A stretch of 60,082 bases of DNA, from assembly GCA_947586255.1 (NCBI GenBank), contig CANPXP010000011.1, positions 1 through 60,082 of the forward strand, written 5' to 3'. Position numbers and translations under genes: made by a program. The notes beneath the pieces are model-generated. The model made no database searches. It worked only from the letters and a program-made list of their open reading frames with translations, and had not been told where the DNA came from. This document shows positions 44,843-54,764 of this stretch, in pieces. Source of the DNA: an uncultured Lachnospiraceae bacterium. GTDB taxonomy: Bacteria > Bacillota > Clostridia > Lachnospirales > Lachnospiraceae. Each line of letters starts with the position of its first letter. Positions within the stretch are counted from its first letter, which is position 1.

Positions 44843-45802
44843 ATGGGTAAGAAGGATGAATACCAGTATGATTACCTGGATGACAACGAGCGGTTTGCGG
44901 ATCAGATCAACGGAGCGCTGTTTCACGGCGTACAGGTGGTGAAGCCGGAGGAGCTGGAACCCGCGGACGCACAGGCTGTCTACCTTGGCAGGGAGGCCGG
45001 CAGGCGGGAGAATTATAAGACGATCTCGGACAAGACGCGGATGTGGCGGGGCGGCCTGCTGCACATCATATCCCTGCAGAATCAGACTTATGCGGATTAC
45101 CGCATGGTATTGAGGAACATGCTCTCGGAGAGCATCGGGTATCACAAGCAGTGGAAACGCAGGAAAGCCGCGCATGAGAGAATGCGGGATCTGACGCCGG
45201 GGACGGACGCTTTTTTCTCCGGCATGGAACGGGACGAAAAGTTCATCCCCATCATTACGCTGGTGGTGTACTGCGGGATGGAGCACGGCTGGGACGGTGC
45301 GAGGTGCCTGCACGATCTTTTGGAGATTGACGAGCGGCTGAAGCAGTATGTCACTAATTATACACTGAACCTGTACGACTGCCACGCGCATGATACTTTT
45401 GACGAATATCGGACCGGGCTCAGACAGCTGTTCGAGGTGATACGCTACGGCGGCGACAAAAAGCAGCTGCAGAGAGTGATGGAGGAGAGCCGGGAGGCTT
45501 ACAGCGGCATAGACCGGGAGACGAAGGAACTGCTCGAAGTGGTGGCGGATGTAAAGATTCCGGAAGAATACGGTGAGATGGCAGAAGGAAGCGCAGACGG
45601 AGCGGGAGGAAGGAGATACAATATGTGCAAGGCGTTTGAGGATTACAGATTGGAAGGAAAAGAAGAAGGAAGACAACAGGAACAATTGGATACCGCGCGT
45701 CGTATGCTGCGGGCAGGAAGGCTGTCCTGTGAGGAAATTGCCGAGTACACGGCGCTGCCGCTGGAGGAAGTGCGGAAACTGGCCGAGCCGGTGCCGGTGT
45801 AG
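44843..45802 (+). CDS. Rpn-family PD-(D/E)XK nuclease/transposase-like protein
   Basis: A 319-residue protein of the Rpn (recombination-promoting nuclease) group. DNERFADQINGALFHG is the conserved start, GGLLHIISLQNQTYADYRMVLRNM holds the core strand, and IPIITLVVYCGMEHGWDG follows. Rpn nucleases have an acidic residue in the ExQ motif of that strand; here the aligned residue is Gln79 (LQNQ), so cleavage may be lost. The C-terminal part is a linker plus a charged helix rich in Glu and Gln, as in relatives. These genes are scattered in multiple copies in Lachnospiraceae. GGGAGG precedes the ATG. Confidence 0.75.
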   Translation: MGKKDEYQYDYLDDNERFADQINGALFHGVQVVKPEELEPADAQAVYLGREAGRRENYKTISDKTRMWRGGLLHIISLQNQTYADYRMVLRNMLSESIGYHKQWKRRKAAHERMRDLTPGTDAFFSGMERDEKFIPIITLVVYCGMEHGWDGARCLHDLLEIDERLKQYVTNYTLNLYDCHAHDTFDEYRTGLRQLFEVIRYGGDKKQLQRVMEESREAYSGIDRETKELLEVVADVKIPEEYGEMAEGSADGAGGRRYNMCKAFEDYRLEGKEEGRQQEQLDTARRMLRAGRLSCEEIAEYTALPLEEVRKLAEPVPV

Positions 45803-45850
45803 AATGAGGCGCGGATCTGTTCCTGAGGCATTTCCGGCCGCAAGAATTTC

Positions 45851-45879
45851 GAGACATTTGCGGAATAATATGGTATAAT
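45851..45879 (+). promoter_or_regulatory. Promoter of the GGDEF-EAL gene
   Basis: GAGACA and TATAAT with a 17-base spacer; the -35 is weak and the -10 is perfect. Confidence 0.45.
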
Positions 45880-45964
45880 ATACGGGCATTGTGGCGGATG
45901 GTTGTGCCGCAGTGTCCGTTTATGCATTGTGAGTGAATGGATGATGAAGATGAGGAGGCGTTCC

Positions 45965-48016
45965 ATGAGCAGCGCAGGTGAGAAACGAATCGGGAAACTG
46001 TACAGAAAGAGGGTTTGGCCGTCCATTTTTATTCTGGTGTTTTTCGGCGTGGCCTGCGTGGCGACCTTTGCGGTTTTTCTGTACCTGTTTGTCATGTGCA
46101 TCATGGGGACGAAGGTTGTCGGGCATTACGAGGACGCGCAGCAGGTGAGCGGCATCCTGAGCGCGCTGATGGACGGCGGCGACACGCTGGAGGAAGCTGC
46201 GGAGGAGATGCACGATTACATATTGGCCGACCGGGATATCTGTGTTCTGGACAGAGACAGGAACATAGTGCTCCTCACGGGCGACTCGGAGCCGGATTTC
46301 GGGATGAGGCTGCAGTTTGCGGTGGGGCGTGACTTCACCGCGGTGGCGGACAGCAAGAGCTTTATCGCCGCCGATGAAGGGCTGCGCACAATTCAGGCGA
46401 TTCCCGTCAGGGATATCGTCGGCAGTGTCTTCGAACCGATGGGCCGGGGAGAGACGCGGGCGCAGTGGCTGGACGAGACGGTGATTCGTCAGGATTACTG
46501 GCTGCGGGCGCCCTTCCGGGATCAGGAGTACGCGCTGTATGTCAAGTGCAGTCTGCAGGCGCAGAGGCAGGATATCGTCTATGTGTACCTGTTCGGGTTC
46601 GGCGTCATGGCGCTTCTCATGATTCCCATGATCCTGCTCTTTGTCAACACGATCCGCACGGCTCTCATGCAGCGCAAGATGAGCAGTCTGATCTATCTGG
46701 ACACGGTGACGGGCGGCAGGAACTGGATGTATTTTCAGAATTATGCGCATCGGATCCTGTGCAGAATATGGAACAACAAGAAGACTTTTGCGCTGGTGAA
46801 CCTGCATCTGGAGCGCTACCAGAATTATCGGGCCTGCTATGGCGTCAAGGCGGGCGACGAGCTTCTGGAGGCGATGAACGGCTTTTTGAACGCGCGGGTG
46901 AGCAAGAATGAGACCTTTGCCCGATATGAGGGCGCGGATTTCGGGCTGCTGCTTACCTGCGCGGGAGAGAATGACGAGGAGCGGCAGGAGAACTGCAGGA
47001 AACGTGTGCGCTCACTGCTGGCGGAGCTGACGGGGCTTCGGCCGAATCAGAAGATTCATTTCCATGCGGGGATTGATATGATACCGCCTTACGCGGATCA
47101 GGACAGCAAGTGGTACCATCGGCGCAAGGACGCGGACGTCGAACAGCTCTATACCTACGCCAACGCCGCCAGGCTGGAGTCGGACGGCATGGAAGAGCAG
47201 CGCATCACCTTTTTCGATCACGATATGCTGGGCAGACAGAAGTGGGAGCGCTGGGTGGAGGACAACATGGAGGCGGCGCTGCACAACGAGGAATTTCAGG
47301 TGTATCTGCAGCCGAAGTACAGTCCTGCCAGCGGCAAGCTGGTGGGGGCGGAAGCGCTGGTGCGCTGGATCAGCCTTTCCACGGGGCTGATTACGCCGAG
47401 CCACTTCATACCGATCTTCGAGCGCACCGGCTTCATCACGCAGCTGGACGACTACATGATCTCCCGCGTTGCCAAGATGCAGGCGGAGTGGATGATCCAG
47501 AGGCGGAAGATGATTCCGGTCTCCGTCAATGTATCGCGGGCGCATTTCGCGCAGGAAGGACTGGCGGAGCACATCTGCGAACTGGTGGACGCCTACGGGC
47601 CGAGCCATGAGCTGATCGAGCTGGAGGTGACGGAGAGCGCCTTCTTCGACGATAAGGAGATTCTGGTGGAGACCGTCAAACAGCTGAAGGCGTACGGTTT
47701 CCGCGTATCGATGGACGATTTCGGCGCGGGCTATTCCTCGCTGAATTCCCTGAAGGATATCCCGCTGGATGTGCTGAAGCTGGACGGCGAGTTTTTCCAG
47801 GGCGACGAGGAGGGCGCAAAGAGAGGGGAGATCGTGGTCAGAGAGGCGATACGTCTGGCCAGAGACCTCGATATGTGCGTGGTCGCGGAGGGAATCGAGA
47901 AGAAGGAGCAGGTGGATTTCCTGGCCAGACAGGGCTGCGATATGATACAGGGATTCTACTATGCGAAGCCCATGCCGGTTGAGGAGTTTGAGAAAAAGGT
48001 GGAAGAGGACGCGTAG
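45965..48016 (+). CDS. Membrane GGDEF-EAL protein, probable c-di-GMP phosphodiesterase
   Basis: A 683-residue protein starting at the ATG seven bases after AGGAGG. Two membrane segments (about residues 18-45 and 205-230) enclose an outer sensor domain. The GGDEF domain (about 235-395) is degenerate: the signature is RYEGADFGLLL. The EAL domain (about 415-680) keeps its catalytic residues: GAEALVRW, VNVSRAHF, ELEVTES, MDDFGAGYSSL, LKLDGEFF, VVAEGIE and QGFYYAKPMP. It should therefore cut cyclic di-GMP, perhaps tuned by the GGDEF part. The hybrid kinase begins three bases after it, so the two form an operon. Confidence 0.88.
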   Translation: MSSAGEKRIGKLYRKRVWPSIFILVFFGVACVATFAVFLYLFVMCIMGTKVVGHYEDAQQVSGILSALMDGGDTLEEAAEEMHDYILADRDICVLDRDRNIVLLTGDSEPDFGMRLQFAVGRDFTAVADSKSFIAADEGLRTIQAIPVRDIVGSVFEPMGRGETRAQWLDETVIRQDYWLRAPFRDQEYALYVKCSLQAQRQDIVYVYLFGFGVMALLMIPMILLFVNTIRTALMQRKMSSLIYLDTVTGGRNWMYFQNYAHRILCRIWNNKKTFALVNLHLERYQNYRACYGVKAGDELLEAMNGFLNARVSKNETFARYEGADFGLLLTCAGENDEERQENCRKRVRSLLAELTGLRPNQKIHFHAGIDMIPPYADQDSKWYHRRKDADVEQLYTYANAARLESDGMEEQRITFFDHDMLGRQKWERWVEDNMEAALHNEEFQVYLQPKYSPASGKLVGAEALVRWISLSTGLITPSHFIPIFERTGFITQLDDYMISRVAKMQAEWMIQRRKMIPVSVNVSRAHFAQEGLAEHICELVDAYGPSHELIELEVTESAFFDDKEILVETVKQLKAYGFRVSMDDFGAGYSSLNSLKDIPLDVLKLDGEFFQGDEEGAKRGEIVVREAIRLARDLDMCVVAEGIEKKEQVDFLARQGCDMIQGFYYAKPMPVEEFEKKVEEDA

Positions 48017-48018
48017 CG

Positions 48019-51000
48019 ATGCTGACATTTTTGATCGTTATCCAATTTGTGGGTCTTATCATATTGTTTTCGGAGGCGCTCTATCTGGTGAACCAGCGGC
48101 CGTCCCGGCAGCAGATCAGGCTGCTTCTGTTTATGGTGGCGCTTATCGTTGACTTTACGGGTCATCTGTTCGTCATGCAGGCGGTCACGCAGGAGCAGTC
48201 CCTGCAGGCGCTGAAGTTCGCGTATCTGGGCCGGCCGATCGGCGTGCTGACGATGTTTCTGTTCGTGATGGAGTACTGCAAGGTGAAATTGCCCAGGTGG
48301 GTGCCGGTGGCGCTGGGAACTTTTCACATTGCCTCGATCATGCTGCTTCTCACCTGCGACAGGCACAGTCTGTATTACAGCAGCATCGGATATACGGAAA
48401 AAGGGCTGTTCCCGCATCTTATCCTGAAGGCGGGTCCGGTGTGTATGATTTATTATAGTTGTGTTGCGCTCTACGCTGTCGTGATGGTGCTCGCCTGCAT
48501 ACACAGGTACAGCCAGTGGGTCAACGAGGCGGAGCGGCACAGAATCCTGGCGTTCTATGCCATCATCGGCATCACTTCCCTGGGTTGGGCGGGCCATCTC
48601 TTCAACTGGTTTGGCGGCTACGATCCGACGCTGATAGCGGAGCTGATCGCCGTACTCATTCTCTCCTCCTATCTGTACAAGGACAAGGTGCTGGATACTT
48701 TGTCCATGGCGCAGGATCAGGCGATCGACGAGCTCTCCGACGGTCTGGTCGTGCTGGATCACGACAATGCGCTGATCTATAAGAACAAGAAGGCGGCGGA
48801 GCTCTACCCGCTGGAGAACAACGCCTCCCTGTCCGCGATTATCGGGGAGCTGGACGACTGCATCATCAACAAGACGAATATCGAGCGGGACAACCGCGTG
48901 TACGAGGTGGCCAGCCGACTGCTCACGAAGCAGAATATGTATTTCGGCAAAATGTACGTGTTCAACGATATCACGGAAAGTTTCCACCATGCCAGAAACG
49001 CGAAGGAACAGGCGGATATCATGAAGGGACTCAAGGAGCGGGCGGAGGAGGCCAACCAGGCGAAATCCACCTTTGTCTCCAACATCACGCACGAGATACG
49101 CACCCCCATGAACGCCATTGTCGGCATGACGGAGATTCTGCTCAGGGAGGAACTGTCCGAGCAGGATAAGGGGTATCTGATGAATATCAAGAACTCCGGC
49201 AACGCCCTCCTCAATATCGTAAATGATATTCTGGACTTCTCCAAGATAGAGTCCGGCAAGCTGGAACTTGTGGAGGACGAGTACGATCCGATGCTCATGT
49301 TGAGCGACCTGAGCATGATCTTCCTGACGAGGATCGGCAGTAAGGATGTGGAGATTCTCTTTGACATTGACGAGAAGCTGCCGCGCAGGCTGTACGGCGA
49401 CGGGCTGCGCATCAGGCAGATCATTATCAATATCGTCAACAACGCGATCAAGTTCACCGAGAGCGGTTTTGTCAGGCTTCAGATCCGCGTGGGCAAGATG
49501 ACCGGAGACAATATGGAGCTGCTGGTGTCCGTCAAGGATACCGGGCAGGGCATCCGGGAGGAGGATCTGGGTAAGCTGTTCGGGGCTTTTCAGCAGGTGG
49601 ACAGCAAGAAGAACCGTGGCAAGGAGGGCACCGGGCTTGGCCTGTCCATCTCCAAGCAGCTCGTGGAGATGATGGGAGGAAGCATCGGTGTCAAGAGCAC
49701 TTACGGAGAGGGCAGCGAGTTCTATTTCAACATTATCCAGAAAGTGTCCGACGAGACGCCGGCGGCCGCGATCCGGGACGAGGAGGCGCGAAGCCGCCTG
49801 AAGATCGGCGGATATTTCAGCAAAAAGTATCTGTGGGACGCGCTGGAGACGCTGACCAGGCAGTACGGTGTCACATGCGTGCCCTATGAGGAGTGGAGTG
49901 TCTCGAGACAGCAGCTCGACTGCTTCTATATGGATAAACCGTCCTATGACAAGCTGGCCGGTGATCTGGACAATTACAGCTCGCTGATGGGCGAGATCTA
50001 TGTGCTGCACAACCCGCTTCTGGAGGAGTGCAACGCCGCTGGCGTCACCGCCGTCAACAAGCCGCTCTACAGCCTGAATTTCTGCCGGACGATCAACCAC
50101 GAGTCCATGTACGTCGGGCCGGAGACGGAGGACTACATGAACTTCGTCGCGCCGGAGGCGTCAATCCTTGTGGTGGATGACAACGAGATCAACCTGGAAG
50201 TCACCGACGGTCTCTTGGAGCCGCTGCAGATGCAGATCGACACGGCGGACAGCGGCAAGCGTGCGATCCAGATGATGGAAAAGAAGAAATATCACCTCAT
50301 TTTCATGGACCACATGATGCCTGTTATGGACGGTATCGAGACGACGGAGCGAATCAGGCAGATGGGAGATGAATATCACCAGACCGTGCCGATTATCGCG
50401 CTGACGGCCAACGCGCTGATGGACGCCAGAGAAAAATTCGCGAAGGCGGGAATGAACGATTTCGTCGCGAAGCCTATTGAGATGAAGGAGATCTGCAAGT
50501 GCCTCAGAAAATGGCTGCCGCCGGAGCTGATCGTCGCGGCGGATCCCGCCGCCGGGAAACGGGAGGGCAGTGTGGACGCGAAGGAGGCGCAGGCTGCGCC
50601 TGAGGCGGCGAAGCAGACGCAGGGCGGCGGTCTGCCGAATCTGCCCGGCATCAATGCCGCGGACGGCGTCAAGTACTCCGGCGGCGAGAAGATGTGGTAT
50701 AAGCTGTTGGGAGATTTCTATAAGCTGATCGACGCCAAGGCGAACAAGCTGGAAAAGTGCCTGGCGGACGGACTGATTAGGGATTATACGATAGAGGTGC
50801 ACGCCCTGAAGAACACGGCCCGCATGGCGGGCGCCGCGGAGTTGTCCGAGTGGTTCCACCGCATGGAGGACTGCGGCAACGCGGGCGACGTGGAGACGAT
50901 TATGGCCGAGACGCCGGATCTGCTGGCGGAGCTTCGAAGCTACAAGGAAGTCCTGAAGCCCTACGGGGAGGCCGGCAATCAGAATAAGCGCGAGGCCACG

Positions 51001-51216
51001 AGGGAAGAACTGACAGAGATCCTTCAGAGAATGCACGACGCTATGGACGGCTTTGACCTGGACGGCGTGGACGAGGCCATGCAGGAATTGGAGAAGCTGA
51101 GAATTCCGGACGCCTGCATGGAATTGATGGAGTCGCTGCGGGTGGCCGTGGTGGACGTGATGATGGAGGAGGTCATGAACATCACGGACGAGATGATACA
51201 GAAATTGCAGGGATAG
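48019..51216 (+). CDS. Hybrid sensor histidine kinase with receiver and HPt domains
   Basis: A 1065-residue protein. The N-terminal third has seven membrane segments (about residues 2-220), the layout of 7TM histidine-kinase input domains. A PAS-like domain (about 225-330) follows, then HisKA with FVSNITHEIRTPMNAI near residue 355. The ATPase has VNNAIKFTESG and GTGLGLSISKQLVEMMGG. A degenerate receiver-like stretch (about 595-700) comes before a full receiver (ILVVDDNEINLEV, LIFMDHMMPVMDG, VAKPIEMKEI), and an HPt domain with EVHALKNTARMAGA ends the relay. No separate output regulator is adjacent. It has a strong terminator. Confidence 0.9.
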   Translation: MLTFLIVIQFVGLIILFSEALYLVNQRPSRQQIRLLLFMVALIVDFTGHLFVMQAVTQEQSLQALKFAYLGRPIGVLTMFLFVMEYCKVKLPRWVPVALGTFHIASIMLLLTCDRHSLYYSSIGYTEKGLFPHLILKAGPVCMIYYSCVALYAVVMVLACIHRYSQWVNEAERHRILAFYAIIGITSLGWAGHLFNWFGGYDPTLIAELIAVLILSSYLYKDKVLDTLSMAQDQAIDELSDGLVVLDHDNALIYKNKKAAELYPLENNASLSAIIGELDDCIINKTNIERDNRVYEVASRLLTKQNMYFGKMYVFNDITESFHHARNAKEQADIMKGLKERAEEANQAKSTFVSNITHEIRTPMNAIVGMTEILLREELSEQDKGYLMNIKNSGNALLNIVNDILDFSKIESGKLELVEDEYDPMLMLSDLSMIFLTRIGSKDVEILFDIDEKLPRRLYGDGLRIRQIIINIVNNAIKFTESGFVRLQIRVGKMTGDNMELLVSVKDTGQGIREEDLGKLFGAFQQVDSKKNRGKEGTGLGLSISKQLVEMMGGSIGVKSTYGEGSEFYFNIIQKVSDETPAAAIRDEEARSRLKIGGYFSKKYLWDALETLTRQYGVTCVPYEEWSVSRQQLDCFYMDKPSYDKLAGDLDNYSSLMGEIYVLHNPLLEECNAAGVTAVNKPLYSLNFCRTINHESMYVGPETEDYMNFVAPEASILVVDDNEINLEVTDGLLEPLQMQIDTADSGKRAIQMMEKKKYHLIFMDHMMPVMDGIETTERIRQMGDEYHQTVPIIALTANALMDAREKFAKAGMNDFVAKPIEMKEICKCLRKWLPPELIVAADPAAGKREGSVDAKEAQAAPEAAKQTQGGGLPNLPGINAADGVKYSGGEKMWYKLLGDFYKLIDAKANKLEKCLADGLIRDYTIEVHALKNTARMAGAAELSEWFHRMEDCGNAGDVETIMAETPDLLAELRSYKEVLKPYGEAGNQNKREATREELTEILQRMHDAMDGFDLDGVDEAMQELEKLRIPDACMELMESLRVAVVDVMMEEVMNITDEMIQKLQG

Positions 51217-51239
51217 AAAGATACGAAGCGAAGAAACGG

Positions 51240-51268
51240 AAAGGGAGCGGCGAACGCTCCCCTTTTTG
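51240..51268. terminator. Bidirectional terminator between hybrid kinase and purC
   Basis: GGGAGCG pairs with CGCTCCC around a five-base loop, followed by CTTTTT on the plus strand; the minus strand side is also T-rich. Confidence 0.8.
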
Positions 51269-51286
51269 CATCTTTTTTGGCAATTT

Positions 51287-52159
51287 CTATTTCAGTTTCT
51301 GCCCGGTCAGAAGCTCATAGCCCTGCAGGTACTTGTCTATGGTCTTCTGCACGATGTCGTCGGGCAGCGTCCAGTTATGCCCCTCGTTGGCCTTCAGCCA
51401 GTCCCTCGCGAACTGCTTGTCGAAGGAGGGCTGCGCGTGGCCGGGCTCGTATCCTTCCGCAGGCCAGAAGCGGGAGCTGTCCGGGGTGAGCATCTCGTCG
51501 CCGAGGACGATATTGCCCTCATTGTCCAGGCCGAACTCAAATTTGGTGTCCGCGATGATGATGCCGCGCTTCAGGGCATAATCCGCGCATTTCTTATAGA
51601 GAGCAATGGTGTAGTCGCGCAGCTTGGCGGCGTACTCCGCTCCCTTGCCGGGAAAGCGCTTTTCCAGATAGTCGACGCTCTGCTCGTAGGAGATATTCTC
51701 GTCGTGGTCGCCGATCTCCGCCTTGGTGGAGGGGGTGTAGATGGGTTCAGGCAGCTTGTCGGACTCCCGCAGACCCTCCGGCAGCCTGATGCCGCAGACC
51801 GTGCCGTCCTTCACATAGCTCGCCCAGCCGCTGCCCGTGATATAGCCGCGCACGATGCACTCGATCGGCAGCATTTTCAGCTTGCGGCACAGCATGCTGT
51901 TGCCGTTGAATCTGTCCTGCCTGAAAAATGCGGGCATGTCGTTGACGTCCACGGAGATCATGTGGTTGGGGATAATGTCCCGGGTCATGTCAAACCAGAA
52001 TCTGGACATCTGGGTCAGGACGGTGCCCTTCTTCGTCACCTGGTTGTGCAGGATCACATCGAAGCAGCTGATGCGGTCCGTCGCCACCATGATCAGGCTG
52101 TCTCCGTTGTCGTAGATCTCGCGTACTTTGCCTTCTTTGATTGGTTTTAATTCGCTCAT
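51287..52159 (-). CDS. purC: SAICAR synthetase
   Basis: A 290-residue ATP-dependent ligase that adds aspartate to CAIR in purine synthesis. The start MSELKPIKEGKVREIYD contains the family KxREIY motif, VATDRISCFDV is a nucleotide block, and KLKMLPIECIVRGYITGSG and FEFGLDNEGNIVLGDE mark the active site. GGAGG precedes the ATG; the open frame extends 27 codons upstream without similarity. It is a lone gene with its own promoter. The PurF-like gene at 6 kb is far away and lacks the catalytic Cys, so this is not a pathway cluster. Confidence 0.95.
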   Translation of the reverse strand: MSELKPIKEGKVREIYDNGDSLIMVATDRISCFDVILHNQVTKKGTVLTQMSRFWFDMTRDIIPNHMISVDVNDMPAFFRQDRFNGNSMLCRKLKMLPIECIVRGYITGSGWASYVKDGTVCGIRLPEGLRESDKLPEPIYTPSTKAEIGDHDENISYEQSVDYLEKRFPGKGAEYAAKLRDYTIALYKKCADYALKRGIIIADTKFEFGLDNEGNIVLGDEMLTPDSSRFWPAEGYEPGHAQPSFDKQFARDWLKANEGHNWTLPDDIVQKTIDKYLQGYELLTGQKLK

Positions 52160-52230
52160 AAGCGCCTCCGTCGTATCGTTGTCATATTCTGCGCCGAAAA
52201 CTCCGGCCGCAGGCGGTTGAATCTGCGTCA

Positions 52231-52259
52231 AATATACCATAAGTACTTCGGATTGACAA
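52231..52259 (-). promoter_or_regulatory. Promoter of purC
   Basis: On the minus strand TTGTCA and TATATT are 17 bases apart. No PurR box or riboswitch was recognised. Confidence 0.75.
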
Positions 52260-52311
52260 GTGCCCGCGGAGGAAAGGATGCGGTCCGGATGCGGAAAGAG
52301 GCAGATTGTCC

Positions 52312-52340
52312 TTGTCAGGATTGTGATATTCCGATATAAT
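52312..52340 (+). promoter_or_regulatory. Promoter of the OPT transporter gene
   Basis: TTGTCA and TATAAT with a 17-base spacer, 43 bases before the start codon. Confidence 0.75.
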
Positions 52341-52383
52341 TTTATTTGTATCTACAGTAAGCAAATTAAGGGAGAGGTGGAAA

Positions 52384-54282
52384 ATGAGCGAAAACAAAGA
52401 ATTCAAACCGTATATCCCGGCGGAGAAGATCACGCCGGAATTTACGGTGACATCGATCATCATGGGAATCATCCTGGCGATCGTATTCGGCGCGGCCAAT
52501 GCCTATCTGGGGCTGCGCGTCGGTATGACCGTGTCCGCGTCGATTCCGGCGGCGGTTATCTCCATGGGTGTGATCCGTATGATCATGAGGAAGAACTCCA
52601 TTCTGGAGAGCAATATCGTACAGACCATCGGTTCCGCGGGCGAGTCGCTGGCGGCCGGTGCGATCTTCACCATGCCCGCGCTGTTTCTGTGGGCGGAGGA
52701 GGGGCTGTGCGACATGCCGAGCCTTGTGGAGATCACGCTGATTGCGCTGTGCGGCGGTATCCTGGGCGTTCTGTTTATGATCCCGCTGCGCAATGCGCTG
52801 ATCGTCAAGGAGCACGCGACGCTTCTGTACCCGGAGGGCACGGCCTGCGCGGAGGTGCTTCTGGCGGGCGAGGAGGGCGGATCCAACGCCTCCACGGTGT
52901 TCAGCGGCATGGGACTTGCGGCGGTGTTCAAGTTCCTCGTGGACGGCATCAAGGTCATCCCCGCGGATATCGCGGCGAAGTTCAACTCCTTTAAGGGAGA
53001 GCTGGGCGTGGAGGTCTATCCGGCCCTGCTCGGCGTGGGTTATATTGTAGGCCCGCGCATTTCCTCGTACATGTTCGTCGGCTCGCTGGTGGGCTGGATG
53101 GTTATCATCCCGCTGATCTGCCTGTTTGGCGCGGACACGTGGATGTATCCGGCAGCCGCCGGAACAACCATCGGGCAGATGTAAGCGGAGGGCGGCGCGT
53201 CCGCGATCTGGGGCTCCTACGTGAGATATATCGGTGCGGGCGCCATCGCCACGGGCGGCATCATTTCCCTGATCAAGTCCCTGCCCCTGATTGTCACGAC
53301 CTTCCGGGATTCCCTGAAGAGCATGAAGGGCGGCAAGAACACGAGCGGCGCGCGGACGGCGCAGGATCTTCCGATGAGTTTCGTCCTGATCGGGATTGCA
53401 GCCATGATTGTTATCATCTGGCTGGTTCCGGCGATTCCCGTCAATTTCCTGGGCGCGCTTCTGATCGTCGTGTTCGGTTTCTTCTTCGCGACGGTGTCCT
53501 CCCGTATGGTGGGACTGATCGGCAGTTCCAATAACCCGGTATCCGGTATGGCGATCGCGACGCTGCTGATCGCGACGATCACCATCAAGGCGTCTGGCGA
53601 CAGCGGCATTACGGGTATGATGGGAGCCATTGCCATCGGCTCCGTCATCTGTATCGTGGCGGCGATCGCGGGCGATACCTCGCAGGATTTGAAGACCGGT
53701 TATCTGCTGGGCGCTACGCCGAAGAAGCAGCAGATCGGCGAGCTGATCGGCGTGGTGGCCTCCGGACTTGCCATCGGCGGCGTGCTCTACCTGCTGAATG
53801 CGGCGTGGGGATACGGCGGTGCGGAAGTGCCGGCGCCTCAGGCGACGCTGATGAAGATGATCGTGGAGGGTATCATGGGCGGCGAGCTGCCGTGGAACCT
53901 CGTATTTATCGGTGTGTTCCTGGCGCTCGGACTGGAGATCCTGCGGGTTCCGGTCATGCCCTTTGCCATCGGCTTATACCTGCCGATCTATCTGAACGCA
54001 GGCATTATGGTGGGCGGCGTCGTGCGCCTGTGCATGGATGCCAGAAAGAAAGTGGATGAGAAGACCAAGGAGCGCCAGGCTACCGACGGCACGCTCTACT
54101 GCGCCGGCATGATTGCGGGCGAGGGACTGGTCGGCATCCTGTTAGCGATCCTGGCGGTGGGCGGCATCACCATGGACCTGTCCGGCACGGTGAACCTGGG
54201 CGATATCGGCGGCCTTGCGCTGCTCGCGGTGATGGTTCTGTGCCTGTTAAAATTCTCCTTATGGAAGAAGTATAAGGAATGA
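52384..54282 (+). pseudogene. OPT-family oligopeptide transporter interrupted by an in-frame TAA
   Basis: The two halves lie in the same frame and together make about 632 codons, the usual OPT length. The first half (MSENKEFKPYIPAEKITPE; NAYLGLRVGMTVSASIPAAV) ends at TTIGQM and the TAA at 53182-53184. Reading on after the stop gives AEGGASAIWGSYVRYIGAGA, a normal family sequence, and the rest of the transporter follows. A GTG at 53221 could start a second polypeptide but has no good ribosome binding site. This could be a nonsense mutation, a sequence error or a split gene. OPT proteins import peptides or metal-chelate compounds. Confidence 0.8.
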
Positions 54283-54638
54283 TGAAGAAGAAAAAAGAGT
54301 CGGAGAATTATCTGGATCTGATTCCCGTGCGCGCTCCGGGGCTTCCCTGGGAGCGCGACGAGGAAGGGTTGGTCGTTCTGGAAGTGGAGAATACGGGGCT
54401 TTTCAACCGTATCGCGCAGAAGCTGTTCGGGCGGCCGAGATACACGAAGGTTCACATGGAGAAGTACGGCAGTTTCCTGTGGCCTTTGATCGACGGCAGC
54501 CGCACGGTGATGGAGCTGGCCGATCTGCAGCGCGGAGAGTTCGGCAAGGAGGCGGAGCCTGTCTATCCGAGAGTCGTGAAGTACATGCAGATCATGGAGA
54601 GTTATCACTTTATCGGCTTTGCCGGAAAAGAGAAATAG
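54279..54638 (+). CDS. PqqD-family peptide-binding protein, 119 aa
   Basis: A small protein beginning MMKKKKESENYLDLIPVRAP. The core (KYGSFLWPLIDGSRTVMELADL) is the PqqD fold, a winged-helix-like peptide-recognition element. PqqD domains guide precursor peptides to modifying enzymes. Here no radical SAM or precursor gene is near; the start overlaps the OPT gene stop (ATGA), and OPT-PqqD pairs are seen in Clostridia. A role in the same transport process is likely but is inference. A GC hairpin, GAGGGCGG/CCGCCCTC, follows at 54642-54666. Confidence 0.75.
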   Translation: MMKKKKESENYLDLIPVRAPGLPWERDEEGLVVLEVENTGLFNRIAQKLFGRPRYTKVHMEKYGSFLWPLIDGSRTVMELADLQRGEFGKEAEPVYPRVVKYMQIMESYHFIGFAGKEK

Positions 54639-54684
54639 ACGGAGGGCGGTCTGTGGGGCCGCCCTCTCTGCGCGCAAAAAAATA

Positions 54685-54713
54685 TTGTCAATCAAATATC
54701 CATGTGGTACTAT
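54685..54713 (+). promoter_or_regulatory. Promoter of the ECF S-component gene
   Basis: TTGTCA and TACTAT with a 17-base spacer; the leader is about 45 bases and shows no riboswitch. Confidence 0.75.
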
Positions 54714-54764
54714 ATCAGCGTATTGTATCTCATTTATGAGAATAATAACAGGAGGATTTGTACC

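Noticed and set aside
53182-53184. Recoding of the OPT stop as selenocysteine or pyrrolysine
   Set aside because: The codon is TAA, not TGA or TAG, and no recoding signal was seen.
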